A stretch of 64,000 nucleotides of DNA from Plasmodium coatneyi (taxonomy: Eukaryota; Apicomplexa; Aconoidasida; Haemosporida; Plasmodiidae), in contig NC_033566.1 of the NCBI RefSeq assembly GCF_001680005.1, forward strand, positions 868,001 through 932,000, in the 5' to 3' direction. The notes under the pieces were generated by a model. It searched no databases. It was not told the DNA's origin and saw only the letters and a list, made by a program, of their open reading frames with translations. Position numbers and translations under genes: made by a program. How positions within the stretch are numbered: position 1 is the first letter of the stretch; the number at the start of each line of letters is the position of its first letter. Positions 34,635-45,545 of this stretch are shown here, piece after piece.

Positions 34635-37621
34635 CTAACAGGCGTACTTATGCTTGGAGGGCCTCTTCACATTGTTCAAAATTTCGACGGTGTTATTTGG
34701 CCAGCGGGTGTTAAAAAACTTTAGGTGGTTATCATGCGTAACATCATAATCGACTTCCTTTAGCAAAAAATAGTTGATGCATTTTTCTGGCGTTTCTTGT
34801 GCATCGTAGAGATAAAAATACTTTTCCTTCGGGGGGTCTGAATTCTTAAGCTTGTTAATATCATTCTGTTTTAGCTGTAAATAAAACGCCTTAAATTCGG
34901 AGTAAAGTAAAATGTCCAAATCACTCACAAAGCCATCAAACATATTTTTATATTCCTCCTTCAAATTTAGGTCTTGTATAAACTGAGGAATGAAGTGAGA
35001 TAAAATGTATTTGTTATTTTCCTTATCATATTTATTCCACACTTTATTCAGCTTTGTTAGGAATAATTCCTCACTCGTATACTTGGAGTTGTTAATGTTT
35101 AGGGAGAACAAGACGGTGTAGTGGTTCGAACTGCTGATCACCCATATTGGGTAAATGGGGTATTTGTAAAAACTGCCCACTTCGCAATATTTGAAGGCTT
35201 CAAAATCGGTCAGAAGTCCGATCAGCGGTCTCTTATTGATTCCCTTCAGTATGATGTTGTTTTTGTTCATCCCGGGGGAGACCTGCGGGGTTCCTCCGTT
35301 GCCACCATTCCAGCTTTTGGAGCCGTTCCTAGCCTCACTCGTTGGGGATGCAAACGTCGGAACAGCAGTACTGCCAGGGAAAATACCCCCCAAGGTACCA
35401 CCCAAACTGCTGCCACTGTTACTGCCGCGTCTACCACCCCCGTCGAATTGCAAAGTACCACCCAAATCCTCGTACACCTGCGGGAACGTATTTATAATAC
35501 TGTTGTTATCAAACACGTTGGAGCAGGCCCTACCGGTAAGAAGCAAATTTACCAACTCCTGAGAACAGTGACCATAAATCCCAATCAACGGATGGTTCAC
35601 GTCGTCCATATCGTTCATTATATTGTTTATTCCCCTTGTTAGAATTACAGAATATAGGAAAGAAATGGCTCCAGTTGAGCTTGAAAAAATGATGAAATGC
35701 TCCAAGTAGAACTTTATTACGTCCTTAATGCTGCTAAAATCCTTGTAGTAAATATTTATTTTTTTTAAATCCCTTATCATGTCTTCATCCGAGCTCCTCC
35801 TATTCATGTAGTAGGAAAAGTCGTAACATTCGGGGAGCAAAAACGCTATAATGTAGTATGACTTGTCTGTGCATTGGTACAGAATATACGCCATGGATTC
35901 TACTAGCGAATAATATTTCAAATCTTTTATGTTATCCCTGACTAGCTGTACGAATTCGTGATCATAATCGTCATCATCACCAACGTCGTCCTTATTGTGT
36001 GCCCGCTCCTTGCCAGCTTCTCCCTTCCCTGGGTTCTCCTTCTGCGTGTCTGGACCACCTCCATTGCCAATTTCATTACCATTGTTGTTTACATTGCTGC
36101 GTGTGCTGTCGACGCTGCTGCTCACACCCCAGCTTCCCCCCTTTGAGTGTCCCACCCCGTTTTTTTCGCTCCCCACGGTGGTGCTGTCCCTCTTAGTTTG
36201 GTAATCAATCTGTTGGGAAGAGCAGTTTGTCTGATCTTCCTCATTCAGGGTTGCGGGTTCATCACAAGGGGGAACTCCTCCCTGGTTGCACTCCTCAGGG
36301 TGGTCCTCCCTTGGTTTATCACAATCATCCTTCCCCGTGTTGGCGCCACTTTCTACATTCCCCTTGTTGATCTGCCCCGGGGAGGAGACACTACCATTGG
36401 TGAAATTCAAAAAATCCGCATTGGTCTTCAGAACATTAAAGTAGTTATTATCCCACAGGAAGTGGTACTTATAATTGAAGAGCAGAATAATAATGATGTA
36501 CCCCTGGACACTGGAAATGAGGCCACAGGGTCCACTCAAAAATTGCCGCAGACCAAAGTTTATCTGCTTACTATCATAAAATGAAATGCTATGATTGCAC
36601 CATTTTTTTATATCCATTTTGTTGGAGTACTTATAATTATTGACACCGAAGACTAAGTTATGAATGCTTGTGGTGTCCTCAAGTAACTTCATTTCTTTTA
36701 ACAAATAGTTCACATAGACGTGGTCATTTAGGCACTTGCTTCTATTTCCTTTCCTTAACCATTTACAATAATCCTTTGTAGTGTAGTTTATATTTTTATA
36801 GCTTCTTCTTATCTGTTCCAAGGAACAACAAGAAAGGGAAGAAGAATTATTACTACAATCACTAGAATCATCACTGTCGTAGTATTCCCTACTAGAAGTA
36901 GAGTCAGTTGATTCTTCATTCATTTTTTCATTCCTCCTGTTTAGACTTATCATATAGTCCCTTATAATGATGTAAATATTTTTATAATTTTTGTAAATGT
37001 CTTCCCAAAATAGTTTATTGTCGATAACGTCATTTTTATTTTTTGTTGACTCATGGCTGTTACATAGGTAGTAGGTAATTTTGTTGAAATTTTTTTTTAC
37101 AATGTCTCGATAAGAATCGCTCGTTTCTACGCTGTCTTGGGTTTCGCTCTTCTTGCATCCTATGATGGACAGCCGAATGGCTTCCTGGAGCATCTCATCG
37201 TTTTCATCTTCCGGGAGGTAGTCATCCTGAGGGGGGGAAAGGCATGTCTATCTTAGCGACACTCATCCTATACATGGCACATGCATTTGTATATGTTTTT
37301 TTCTTGCACGATATGATCAGGGATTGTACAAACGGGCACCCCCCGTGAAGCACACACATCCGCGTTGGTAGCATGCACATCAACCCGGTACTGCATTACG
37401 AATGGTTAAAAGAATTAACAACTTTTCAACGGGGAAGAAAATTTCACACTGCCATTTGCTTCCACCGCGTTTCTCTTTCCATATATATGTTTTTCCATCT
37501 GGCGTAGACTTACCTTCTCGCTCTTTCTCCTCTGAGCGGCGTGGTACTCCTCCAGGGACAGGGCTATAGTTTTGGATATATCTTCTTCCTCCTTTCGCAG
37601 AAGTTCCTCATCTGTTTTCAT
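34635..37621 (-). CDS. MINDY-family deubiquitinase (MINDY-3/4 type) with ubiquitin-interacting motifs
   Basis: Cysteine protease family specialised in cutting Lys48-linked ubiquitin chains. Two exons: 37514-37621 and 34635-37226 (phase 0), giving 899 residues. Near the N-terminus are two UIM-like helices, EEDISKTIALSLEEYHAAQ in exon 1 and EMLQEAIRLSI at the start of exon 2. The catalytic domain begins with the FGLRQFLSGPCGLISSVQ motif. Its nucleophile is Cys270 and Gln217-type residues lie upstream. It also has the very conserved YGHCSQELVNLLLTG, and the catalytic His738 in PIWVISSSNHYTVLF. The family's catalytic core is split by long Ser/Asn/Gly/Asp-rich insertions (about 310-460 and 625-700 of the full protein). 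The 287-base intron has a good donor (GAAG then GTAAGT) and a pyrimidine-rich acceptor. All catalytic residues are present, so activity is likely. Confidence 0.9.
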
Positions 37622-38404
37622 CTTTTATCGTCTTCAAGAAAAATTAACAACCTAACGAGCGAACAAACGACAGAGTGAACGACCGAGCGAACGACTCTGT
37701 GCACAAAAATGTGCGAATTTTTATACGGACAAACTGAGTATTCCGTTTGTGGAACGGAACTCCTTCGCTTCAGTTTTGCTGGATCGGTCAACTCGTCTGG
37801 ATGCGCATTTTTCTTATCAGTGTTTCACCCTTTAATTCGCGTGCTGCATTGTTTGCAATGCCACTCTGTACTCCTCCGTTAACTGCGATGATTGCTTGGG
37901 CCTCGTTATCGTCTTTTACGATACGCAAAAGGAACGTTGCTGTATGCAGCAGGGGTGGCCACGCTCTTAAGGCGTACAAATGGGGTGTTCAGTTCAGCTG
38001 TGCAGATGGCTCGCTCTGCCCTTCGCCACACTACAATATGAACGTATGGCGCGAATTACGCTGTTACGACGTTACGGTCACAATATGTTTGCTTCACCAC
38101 TCAACCCCTTAGCCATTCCTGTTGAATCTTTTTTTTTCCGAGTACGTTTCCACTTTTTACAAATAAATGCAGAACAAAAATGAGATAACAAAACATATCG
38201 ACATGCATTACCTTTGAAAACGTTCTTCCAATTTTTTTTTTTTTTTTATTTCCTCATTTTTGCATTCACCATACAAATATGTACACGTGTGTGCGTTACA
38301 GGTGTTATTTTTATCCGCCTTCAGTGAAGGTATCCATTTATGCATTTTTTATGTGAACACACATCATTTCGTTTCAGCCATACATCATATAGAGGGGTAA
38401 AAAG

Positions 38405-38432
38405 AAAAAAAAAAAAAAAAAAAAAAAAAAAA
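38405..38432. repeat. Poly-A homopolymer, 28 bases
   Basis: Uninterrupted A run in intergenic DNA upstream of the MINDY gene. Confidence 0.95.
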
Positions 38433-39107
38433 GTGGGCAAGAAGGAGCAGGAAATAAAAAGCGAAAGAAAAAATGAACCAATGATGGAAAAAGCCAAGGG
38501 GAAAGGAAAAAAGCGTCATAAAAATATTATTCCCGATGTGAAAGCTACAAGGGAAATTAATTTATGTCCGTTAGCACGTCCAATCACATGCACGCGCATA
38601 TGTGTATATATGCCTGCGGGAACGCTGCAGTCCAACGGCTGTTTAATGCTACCCAGAGAGGTCTCCCCTGCACATAAATTATAACAAGAATGTATACCCC
38701 CCACTTGTACCATATGCGCTTCTTTTTTTATCCCCCCTGTGATGTCACTGCAAAGGAGCCAACATGAAGGTCACCGTGCATCCTTACAGAGGTACACATT
38801 CACACACGGTGTGTGCCTATTTACGAGAATATATTGAGGGGAACAAATTGGGGGAATGGCAGGACTTCTGTAGGCACCTTCGGATAAATGAACATTTTTT
38901 CGCATGTGAAGTGGCGGCACACTGCATGCATTTTTGATGGGTTTGCAACACACACGTTCCATATGGGAATCAACATTTGTATAATTCTACAACAGGCAAT
39001 ATCACCAAAAAGTGGACTTACTTTCTAAAGCAGTGGGGAAAACACCCCTATGGAAAGGTCTCGCACATCAACAGTTTGTTTGTCACAAAGCGGAGGTCAT
39101 CATTAGG

Positions 39108-39135
39108 AAAAAAAAAAAAAAAAAAAAAAAAAAAA
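39108..39135. repeat. Poly-A homopolymer, 28 bases
   Basis: Uninterrupted A run in intergenic DNA downstream of YTM1. Confidence 0.95.
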
Positions 39136-40135
39136 CTGACCACTCCTGTTAACTTTCAACAGAATATTAAGTAACAGGCTGCACACAGATAAGTTCCTTT
39201 GGAGCCATTTAAAGGCAGAAATGTGTACACATTTAATATACTCTGCAAACGTGCACATGGGACAGTTTAAATACCTCCTTGCGCGCACAAACGAATAGTC
39301 CCCTCTCTTCCCCATAACTTATTTTAATGAAAAATGGCCAAAGGAAGGGAAAAAAACAACCGAAAGGGGATTAACAGTAAGTAGCATTCTCTTACTGGGA
39401 AAAATAAAAACGAAAGTATACCACCTCTACACACCTACTGTATTACGTTAAAAATGCGCCACTGTGTATGCTATTCCCCATTTAAAAGAAAAAATAATAA
39501 CAAAAAAAAAAAAAAAAAGACTAAATGGGAAAAAGGAACCCCTTATGCGTGCTCAGCCCGATGTAGAGGAACACAACACCAAGTAATTATAACATCTTAT
39601 TCGAGGATGTAAGAAATCTTCAACTTAAAATTTTGAATCCAAACAAAGAGTACCATTTTTAAAGGCCATTTCGAGGCACATATAAACGGTGCATGTTATT
39701 CTATGAAAAAGGCGCCTTTCGGCGTGATGACAGTGCAAATGTGACGAGACTAAAAAGTTGGTGCAAGTGGCTCGCTTAATGCGTAAGCCTATTTACGCTA
39801 AAAAAAAAAAAAAAAAAAAAAAAATAGCTAACTGGAGTATCACTTTTCGCTAGCTGTTTTTTTTTTTTTTTAAGGTACCGCTACAACAATGATCTTGCTC
39901 ATTCAATTCGTGGGGGGATAACCCAGTACTCCTTCGCGCCAAATGTTAAAAATATACGCAAGTATAACCGCTTCACATTTTGACAGGAAGATTCCTCTGC
40001 TCGTAAAAAATTCACAGAAAAGTACGATTATACAATGCCCACCGCTATTTGAATATTCCACGTGTTTACATATCCCCATACTGTAGAATACCCCCTCGCG
40101 TGGGAGCCATGCAGAGGGATTCCCACCCTTCCAAA

Positions 40136-41608
40136 TTAAAAGCTATGAAGAGTCAAATTGTTCTCGTCTGCATTTATGACATAATTGTTGCTTTCCCTGT
40201 AGAACCAGGTGCTGGACAGGACCTTCGATTTATCTTCAGTTTGAATCGTGTAGACTGGCAACTTGTTCAGCCTCACGTCGTATATATTCGTAAACCCATC
40301 ATGTGAGGACGATAAGAAGTGGATTCCATTTTTGTTCCCACAAAGGGAGGTTACCACTTTATCATGGAAAAAATATTTATGCTCATTTAGCGATATGACT
40401 GCTTTTTCCTCTAAGCATCTGACATCGAATAATTTAATAACGGATTGATCATCTGCAGTTACGAACAGATTTTCAGTCAAAATGTCACTGCACATTATTG
40501 CTTTTCCATATGGAAGAGTAGCAAATAGGTCTGCCGTATCTGCATCGTATATTTTTATATTTTTTTCCAGGCCTGTACATAAAAAGTGGTTATTACTATT
40601 AAAAAAGGTTAGGGCTGTTATAATTCCCACATCCTTATGTATACACTTTTTCGGAGTTAAGACATGCTTCATTTTTCTCTTATTCGTGTTATTTTCCGAC
40701 TTGTATTCCTTTAACTTCTGTACAATTTCGTTATTATCATACAGGTTTATTTTGTTATCTGCACCTCCACTGACAAGTAACGACCCGTTCTTACTGAACG
40801 CAATAGATTTAACCATATCGTCGTGGTTGCCTAGATATAGTTCACTTCTGGTTACTATTTTCTGATCCATTTCTTCATTTAAAAATGCCCTTATAGTCCC
40901 ATTGGATAGTCCTACAGCCGATTCGCAGTACTGTACATCTCCATCAATTAATTTGTCATTTTTACATACATTAAATGCAAATATGGGCATATCAGCCACT
41001 TTCCGCTCATCAATTTTGGCGAAATTTGACATATCATAACAGAGGGTACTTCCTCCGAAGGTGCTACAGTATAGCTTATCTTCAATTATGATTAATTTTG
41101 AAATCCATTCTGAGATTTTATCAATTGGGGTACTTTCCTTTTTCGTTATCGATAGTATGTATTTTATCTGTATCACATTTTCCGAGAGGATATTATTAAG
41201 CTGTAAAAATTCTTCTATGGATGATCTTAAAATTTGATCATTTATTAAAAATTCAAAGGAAACGTTTTCATTTATATCGAGCAATGTTTTGACCATTCTT
41301 GACAGGTCGATTCTTTTGAAGCTAGCTGGAATTGTGTAAATCGTGTCTTCCATTTGGTACTTTTCATTAGCCACGTCCGATGTGAAATATATCTGTATTT
41401 GCTTTTCCGCCTCGTTCGCCTGTTCTTTGTCCGACAAGTTGTCGGCATCACTATCGATTGATTCTTCACTGGAGGAGGAGTTGCCTTCTCCCATTTCATC
41501 GCTGGAAGTTTCGCTCTCTACGACTTCCTCATCTTCAGAAGCATCATTTTTCCCTTTGCCCAGTTTGTTGCTGCGCGCCCCCTTTGTTTTCCTTCCACCT
41601 CTTTTCAT
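40136..41608 (-). CDS. YTM1: Ribosome biogenesis protein YTM1 (WDR12)
   Basis: WD40 member of the nucleolar NOP7-ERB1-YTM1 (PeBoW) complex, which matures 27S pre-rRNA and the 60S subunit; the AAA ATPase Rea1/midasin removes it. 490 residues, one exon. After an acidic/Ser-rich leader (1-68) comes the NLE/ubiquitin-like domain (about 70-155; IQIYFTSDVANEKYQ, YTIPASFKRIDLSRMVKTLL, FEFLINDQILRSSIEEFL). This is the part that contacts Rea1 and is typical of YTM1/WDR12. A WD40 propeller follows to the C-terminus, with recognisable blades such as KSIAFSKNGSLLVSGGADNK, ALTFFNSNNHFLCTGLEKNI and SSSHDGFTNIYDV. The ATG at 41608 opens the basic start MKRGGRKTKG. Its neighbourhood (HAS1 14 kb away) also includes ribosome assembly genes, but I see no linkage beyond that. 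Confidence 0.93.
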   Translation of the reverse strand: MKRGGRKTKGARSNKLGKGKNDASEDEEVVESETSSDEMGEGNSSSSEESIDSDADNLSDKEQANEAEKQIQIYFTSDVANEKYQMEDTIYTIPASFKRIDLSRMVKTLLDINENVSFEFLINDQILRSSIEEFLQLNNILSENVIQIKYILSITKKESTPIDKISEWISKLIIIEDKLYCSTFGGSTLCYDMSNFAKIDERKVADMPIFAFNVCKNDKLIDGDVQYCESAVGLSNGTIRAFLNEEMDQKIVTRSELYLGNHDDMVKSIAFSKNGSLLVSGGADNKINLYDNNEIVQKLKEYKSENNTNKRKMKHVLTPKKCIHKDVGIITALTFFNSNNHFLCTGLEKNIKIYDADTADLFATLPYGKAIMCSDILTENLFVTADDQSVIKLFDVRCLEEKAVISLNEHKYFFHDKVVTSLCGNKNGIHFLSSSHDGFTNIYDVRLNKLPVYTIQTEDKSKVLSSTWFYRESNNYVINADENNLTLHSF

Positions 41609-44414
41609 TTTTAGTACTATATTTTGTAACTTTACTACGGTTGAACTATAGTATACCCTTTTCTCTTATTGTTGTACGAATGAAGTTTCTTCTTCTCTGT
41701 ATAAGCATATATATATATAGTATATAATGCGGATTGCCTTCTTTAAATCACCACAGCAGCACCGTACATTCTTGAAAAATACGAATGTAACGAGTTTCCC
41801 TCACCATAGAGGCGTTCTTTCTAGCAGAGAATTTTTTACCTTTCAATTACATTTTCGCTATTTTTGTGCGCAAAAAAGGGGATTAAAAATTGCAGTTGCA
41901 TTTTGCTCATTTTTTTTGCCTTATAATTTTTTATGAAGGCCGCAAGAACGACTTGACTTCATATATTTCATGTTCCAATTCACCCTACATATTTTTGCCC
42001 CCTTTGGTGATAACACCGTAATTGGAACCGCCGGCATAGAACGTTTTGTTTTTAAAAAATGGCTATTCTGGGAAATACAGATTTAAAAAAATATATATAT
42101 TCTCATTTTTCGCATTTTCTTATGAACACGGAATAAAAAAAAAAAAATTTCATACTTTTGAAATAGCTATATTTTAGACTAATTTCCCATCTTAAGGGCA
42201 TAAATAGCTATTTTATTATTTTTTTTTTTTTTTTTCCTTAACTGTTCAGGTGGTTTTGCACAAAAATGAGTTTAACAGAGTGTGTTTTACAAATGCGCAT
42301 AAAACCTGCGGGCACACGCTTCGATAAGAAAAAATGATATAGTCGTTGTTGTATGCCTCTTCGATCTATGACAGAAAAAACTTAGCTCATTGAAGCATGC
42401 GATCCCTTTGTGCGGTCAGCTCCATGCATTATTTGTCTCTTTCGCAAGTGGTTGCAAATTTGGAATGTTGTTTTAGGGATGCCCCATTACATACTACAGG
42501 GCATGCGTGTGCAGGATGGGCGTTAAAAGGTTTTTCCAGCTCTTACAATTACGAGCTGCGCATAGGTATGCATAAATATGTGCATACATGCAGTCATAAC
42601 GTTGGAAGCATGTACATGATGGCTTATTCCTTGCTACGTATACTTACACTTTTAATATTGGAATATAAACAAACACGCGCAGGACCAGCGGTAACATATT
42701 CATTATGGCGGGTGAACGCACGGGAAAGGGGGCGCAGGGAAGTGACTTTGCAGGTACTGCGAAACGGCCACTATTTTTGACTATCCATTATGCAGTTTAG
42801 CCCCCTCTACGCATTTTTTAGAAAAAGGACCCCAATGAAAAGCAACGTGATGGCCATGTGCAGCACGAATAAATGTTACCCATTCGTGCAACAGTTGATA
42901 ACAATTTGCAGCTATTTTTTCATCAATCATGGTTAAAAGGTCTGCGGGATTACGCACATATGGATGATGACCTATATGCACACAAAGGTGCCCACACGAA
43001 TATGAGCATATGCAAATATGTGTACATAACAAGGGGCGCATAAAACCCACGAGCAAAGCGTGCACCACAAGAAAGAAATCTGCACATGAATTCGCTTCCC
43101 TTTTTCTTTTGCTTAAATGATGTTTGAGCCCTTTTAGGACGCCGCCGCACTAACCCATAAAATTATGCGCATTAATGCCTTCCCCTTGGTGAGTAAACGA
43201 CGCTTTGGTTTCATCTGATGCAAAAATTGTCATAATTTTACTGAACAGAAAAAAAAAAAAAAGGGCAAGCGGTTGGGCGAACGAGCGAATGAATAAAAAT
43301 TTGCTTTCATTTTCCCCCCCTCGCATGTGTCTGAATTTTCTTAACTGCACTCATGTCTGTGGAAAAGCTAGAATGTTCTTATGTAATAACTGCGTCATGT
43401 GGAAGGACAGGCGATTATGCAAAAGGGTAAATATTTTCCGTGATTGTCCAAAAAAAAAAACGAAACAGCGCAATCGTTTTTTCATTTCATTTTACACTAT
43501 TTCCTTTCCCGTCCACGTTTCCGCCGAAAGTTCAAATTACGCAACTGTGTATGAGCAAATGGTTGAAATTATTGCATGAAAGGGATATTGCGTAATCAAA
43601 ATGGTACACTTGTCCGTCCTGCACGAAAGGGAAACAAAATTTACATCCAATCGCATTTCCGCGCACACTCTCCCGGCCACGTCCGTTTTTTCCACCCCAG
43701 TACAGTAAAAAAACAATTTCACTCGCCAAAGGAAGTTATGAATACTCCTCTGATAATATACCACATCCCCTCGCTCAGTACACACCGCGTTTTGCATTAC
43801 ATTTTTGTCCCCCACGAAAGAAAGTTAAAGACACATTCGTAGGACGCTCGTGGCGCATTCATATTAATTCGAGTGTCATCGTAATGCCATGTGAATAACA
43901 CCCGCCAAGTGCTAATTTTTTCTTCCTTTTTTTCCCTTTTGAAATTTTCCTGCGAATTAACCACCCCATTTTTGGTGCTTACCCCTTCCCTTGCCCCCTA
44001 CGCGTAAATTCACATGTGCATGTGCAAAATGTGCAATAAGCAATAAAGGAGGTATGCCATTTGCGCGAAATGGTTTACTGCCTGTGCAACACGTCCTGTT
44101 AATCAATCGCAATTCGTTTAAATTGCGATGCAGTGTGTTTCCTGGAAATGAAAATTGCATGCAAATAGACACCTTTTGATTGGAAGTCGACTAAGCAACT
44201 ACGTGGTGCTCGTCATTTCTGTTTCCTCCGACGTCAAAGGCGTGTATGGATATGCAGGCACTTATGCCAACAAGCATACATTCCTACACGTATGTGCTAC
44301 GGGCGTAGTGGTCACCCCTTTTTTGCGATTCCCAATCCCCTGCGACGGCGGTCCCTACTATACAGGACAAACCTCAATCAAACAAACAAACAAACAAACA
44401 GAAACGTGGGAGAA
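41609..44414. other. 2.8-kb intergenic region between divergent genes
   Basis: 5' flanks of YTM1 (-) and the GLG1-like gene (+). Contains an (AT)n tract at about 41704-41719, T runs near 42218-42237, two TAGCTAT motifs near 42165 and 42207, and a (CAAA)n repeat just before the GLG1-like start. No gene recognised in the short frames. Confidence 0.6.
44379..44400 (+). repeat. (CAAA)n microsatellite directly before a start codon
   Basis: Five tandem copies of a 4-base unit, ending 14 bases before the ATG at 44415, so probably in the 5' untranslated leader. Length changes would not alter the protein if that ATG is used. Confidence 0.85.
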
Positions 44415-45545
44415 ATGAAAAGAATAGCCCAAAGATGTTTTTCCCCCATTGTGTACGCCCTACTATTGTTGTATCAGAAGGAAGCCAACAGCTCATACGT
44501 AGACGTAACTCTACTAAACGATAACCTCTTCGATGACATGATAAAAACGGAGCTGTCCTACATGAGCAACCACTTAACATTTAATGACAATAATAAATCA
44601 AACAGGAGAAAAAAACGAAATGACCCAGCGGTGGATGACCTGGTTTTGTTAACAAGTATGTTATCTCAAATTATTCCATCCAATTTTTCAATTTACTCAT
44701 TAGACATTCCAAACCAAACAGTAAGTAGCGCAAGCAACGATGTAAATAATTTTTTAGATTTCATAAATTTATACGACTCTGAAATAAACAACACAGTTAC
44801 GAACCATCTGAATCAGACACAACCAGTAAAAGGCTGTGAAGATGACATAAAAAATAACAACTGTGGTGAGGACGTACTAACATGTATTACTTTAAAAAAG
44901 GATAAATTGTCTGATAGCTGTAAGAAGAGTCTGAGTAACTCCCTCCTGTACTCCTGCATCGACGATGTTATGCTCTACTGCGCGGATTATTCGAAATTTT
45001 CAAAGGTACACAAGTGCCTGAAAAAGAATTTTTATCACTTGCGTAATAAGTGCCTTAACATTTTAAGCTACTATGAAAATATAATGCACAAATTGCACAA
45101 AATTAAGAATAAGCCCTACAAGAATGAGGAGCATTTGTTTTTAGAAAGAGAAAAGGGAGGAGTAACAGTCGGCAATTCGAGCAGCGCCAATGATCATGAT
45201 AATAACATCCCAGACGGAAAATACAACCGGACCGTTAATGACAGTCGAAATGGGAATGACGCGAAATATAACCTCTTAAACGATAGTGATTCTAATCCTA
45301 AATCTACCATGGCTGATAATTTAAGAAAAGGATATGGTCATTATATTTTTCCGTCCATGGATTATAATTATCTGCTCGATTTCAATTCAAGAAGCATTTC
45401 ATATAAATCCTTTTTGTACTTTTGTGTTTGCCTCCTCATTTCTTTCCTTCTGTACATATTAATTATTTGTATCAAGAAATATTACGTTACGGATTCGAAC
45501 AACTTTTTTGTAAAAGCTGAGAAGACCAAACAGGCACAGTTGTGA
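44415..45545 (+). CDS. Type I membrane protein with GLG1-like cysteine-rich repeats
   Basis: 376 residues. A signal peptide (about 1-25, hydrophobic core SPIVYALLLLY), then a luminal/extracellular part with several N-glycosylation-type sequons, then a Cys-rich block (about 135-215). This block (GCEDDIKNNNCGEDVLTCI, DSCKKSL, SCIDDVMLYCAD, HKCLKKNF, NKCLNIL) has the spacing of the Golgi apparatus protein 1 (GLG1/CFR-1) repeat. A polar Asn/Asp-rich spacer leads to one transmembrane helix (about 333-355, FCVCLLISFLLYILIICI) and a short basic tail ending AEKTKQAQL. In animals, GLG1 is a Golgi/cell-surface glycoprotein. In apicomplexans such proteins could sit in the secretory pathway; this is inference. 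An in-frame ATG at 44292 would bury the signal peptide, so 44415 is preferred. Confidence 0.75.
   Translation: MKRIAQRCFSPIVYALLLLYQKEANSSYVDVTLLNDNLFDDMIKTELSYMSNHLTFNDNNKSNRRKKRNDPAVDDLVLLTSMLSQIIPSNFSIYSLDIPNQTVSSASNDVNNFLDFINLYDSEINNTVTNHLNQTQPVKGCEDDIKNNNCGEDVLTCITLKKDKLSDSCKKSLSNSLLYSCIDDVMLYCADYSKFSKVHKCLKKNFYHLRNKCLNILSYYENIMHKLHKIKNKPYKNEEHLFLEREKGGVTVGNSSSANDHDNNIPDGKYNRTVNDSRNGNDAKYNLLNDSDSNPKSTMADNLRKGYGHYIFPSMDYNYLLDFNSRSISYKSFLYFCVCLLISFLLYILIICIKKYYVTDSNNFFVKAEKTKQAQL

Larger units (their letters stand above)
37622..40135. other. 2.5-kb intergenic region
   Basis: 5' flank of the MINDY gene and 3' flank of YTM1. Poly-A runs of 28 bases at 38405-38432 and at 39108-39135, more near 39800-39824. 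TAGCTA-type motifs near 39825. No gene recognised. Confidence 0.6.

Noticed and set aside
35121..36584. Plus-strand frames inside the MINDY gene
   Set aside because: Shadows of Asn/Gly/Ser-rich insertions in a gene with intact catalytic motifs on the other strand.
44292..44414. Upstream in-frame ATG for the GLG1-like protein
   Set aside because: It would translate the CAAA microsatellite and bury the signal peptide behind 41 polar residues.
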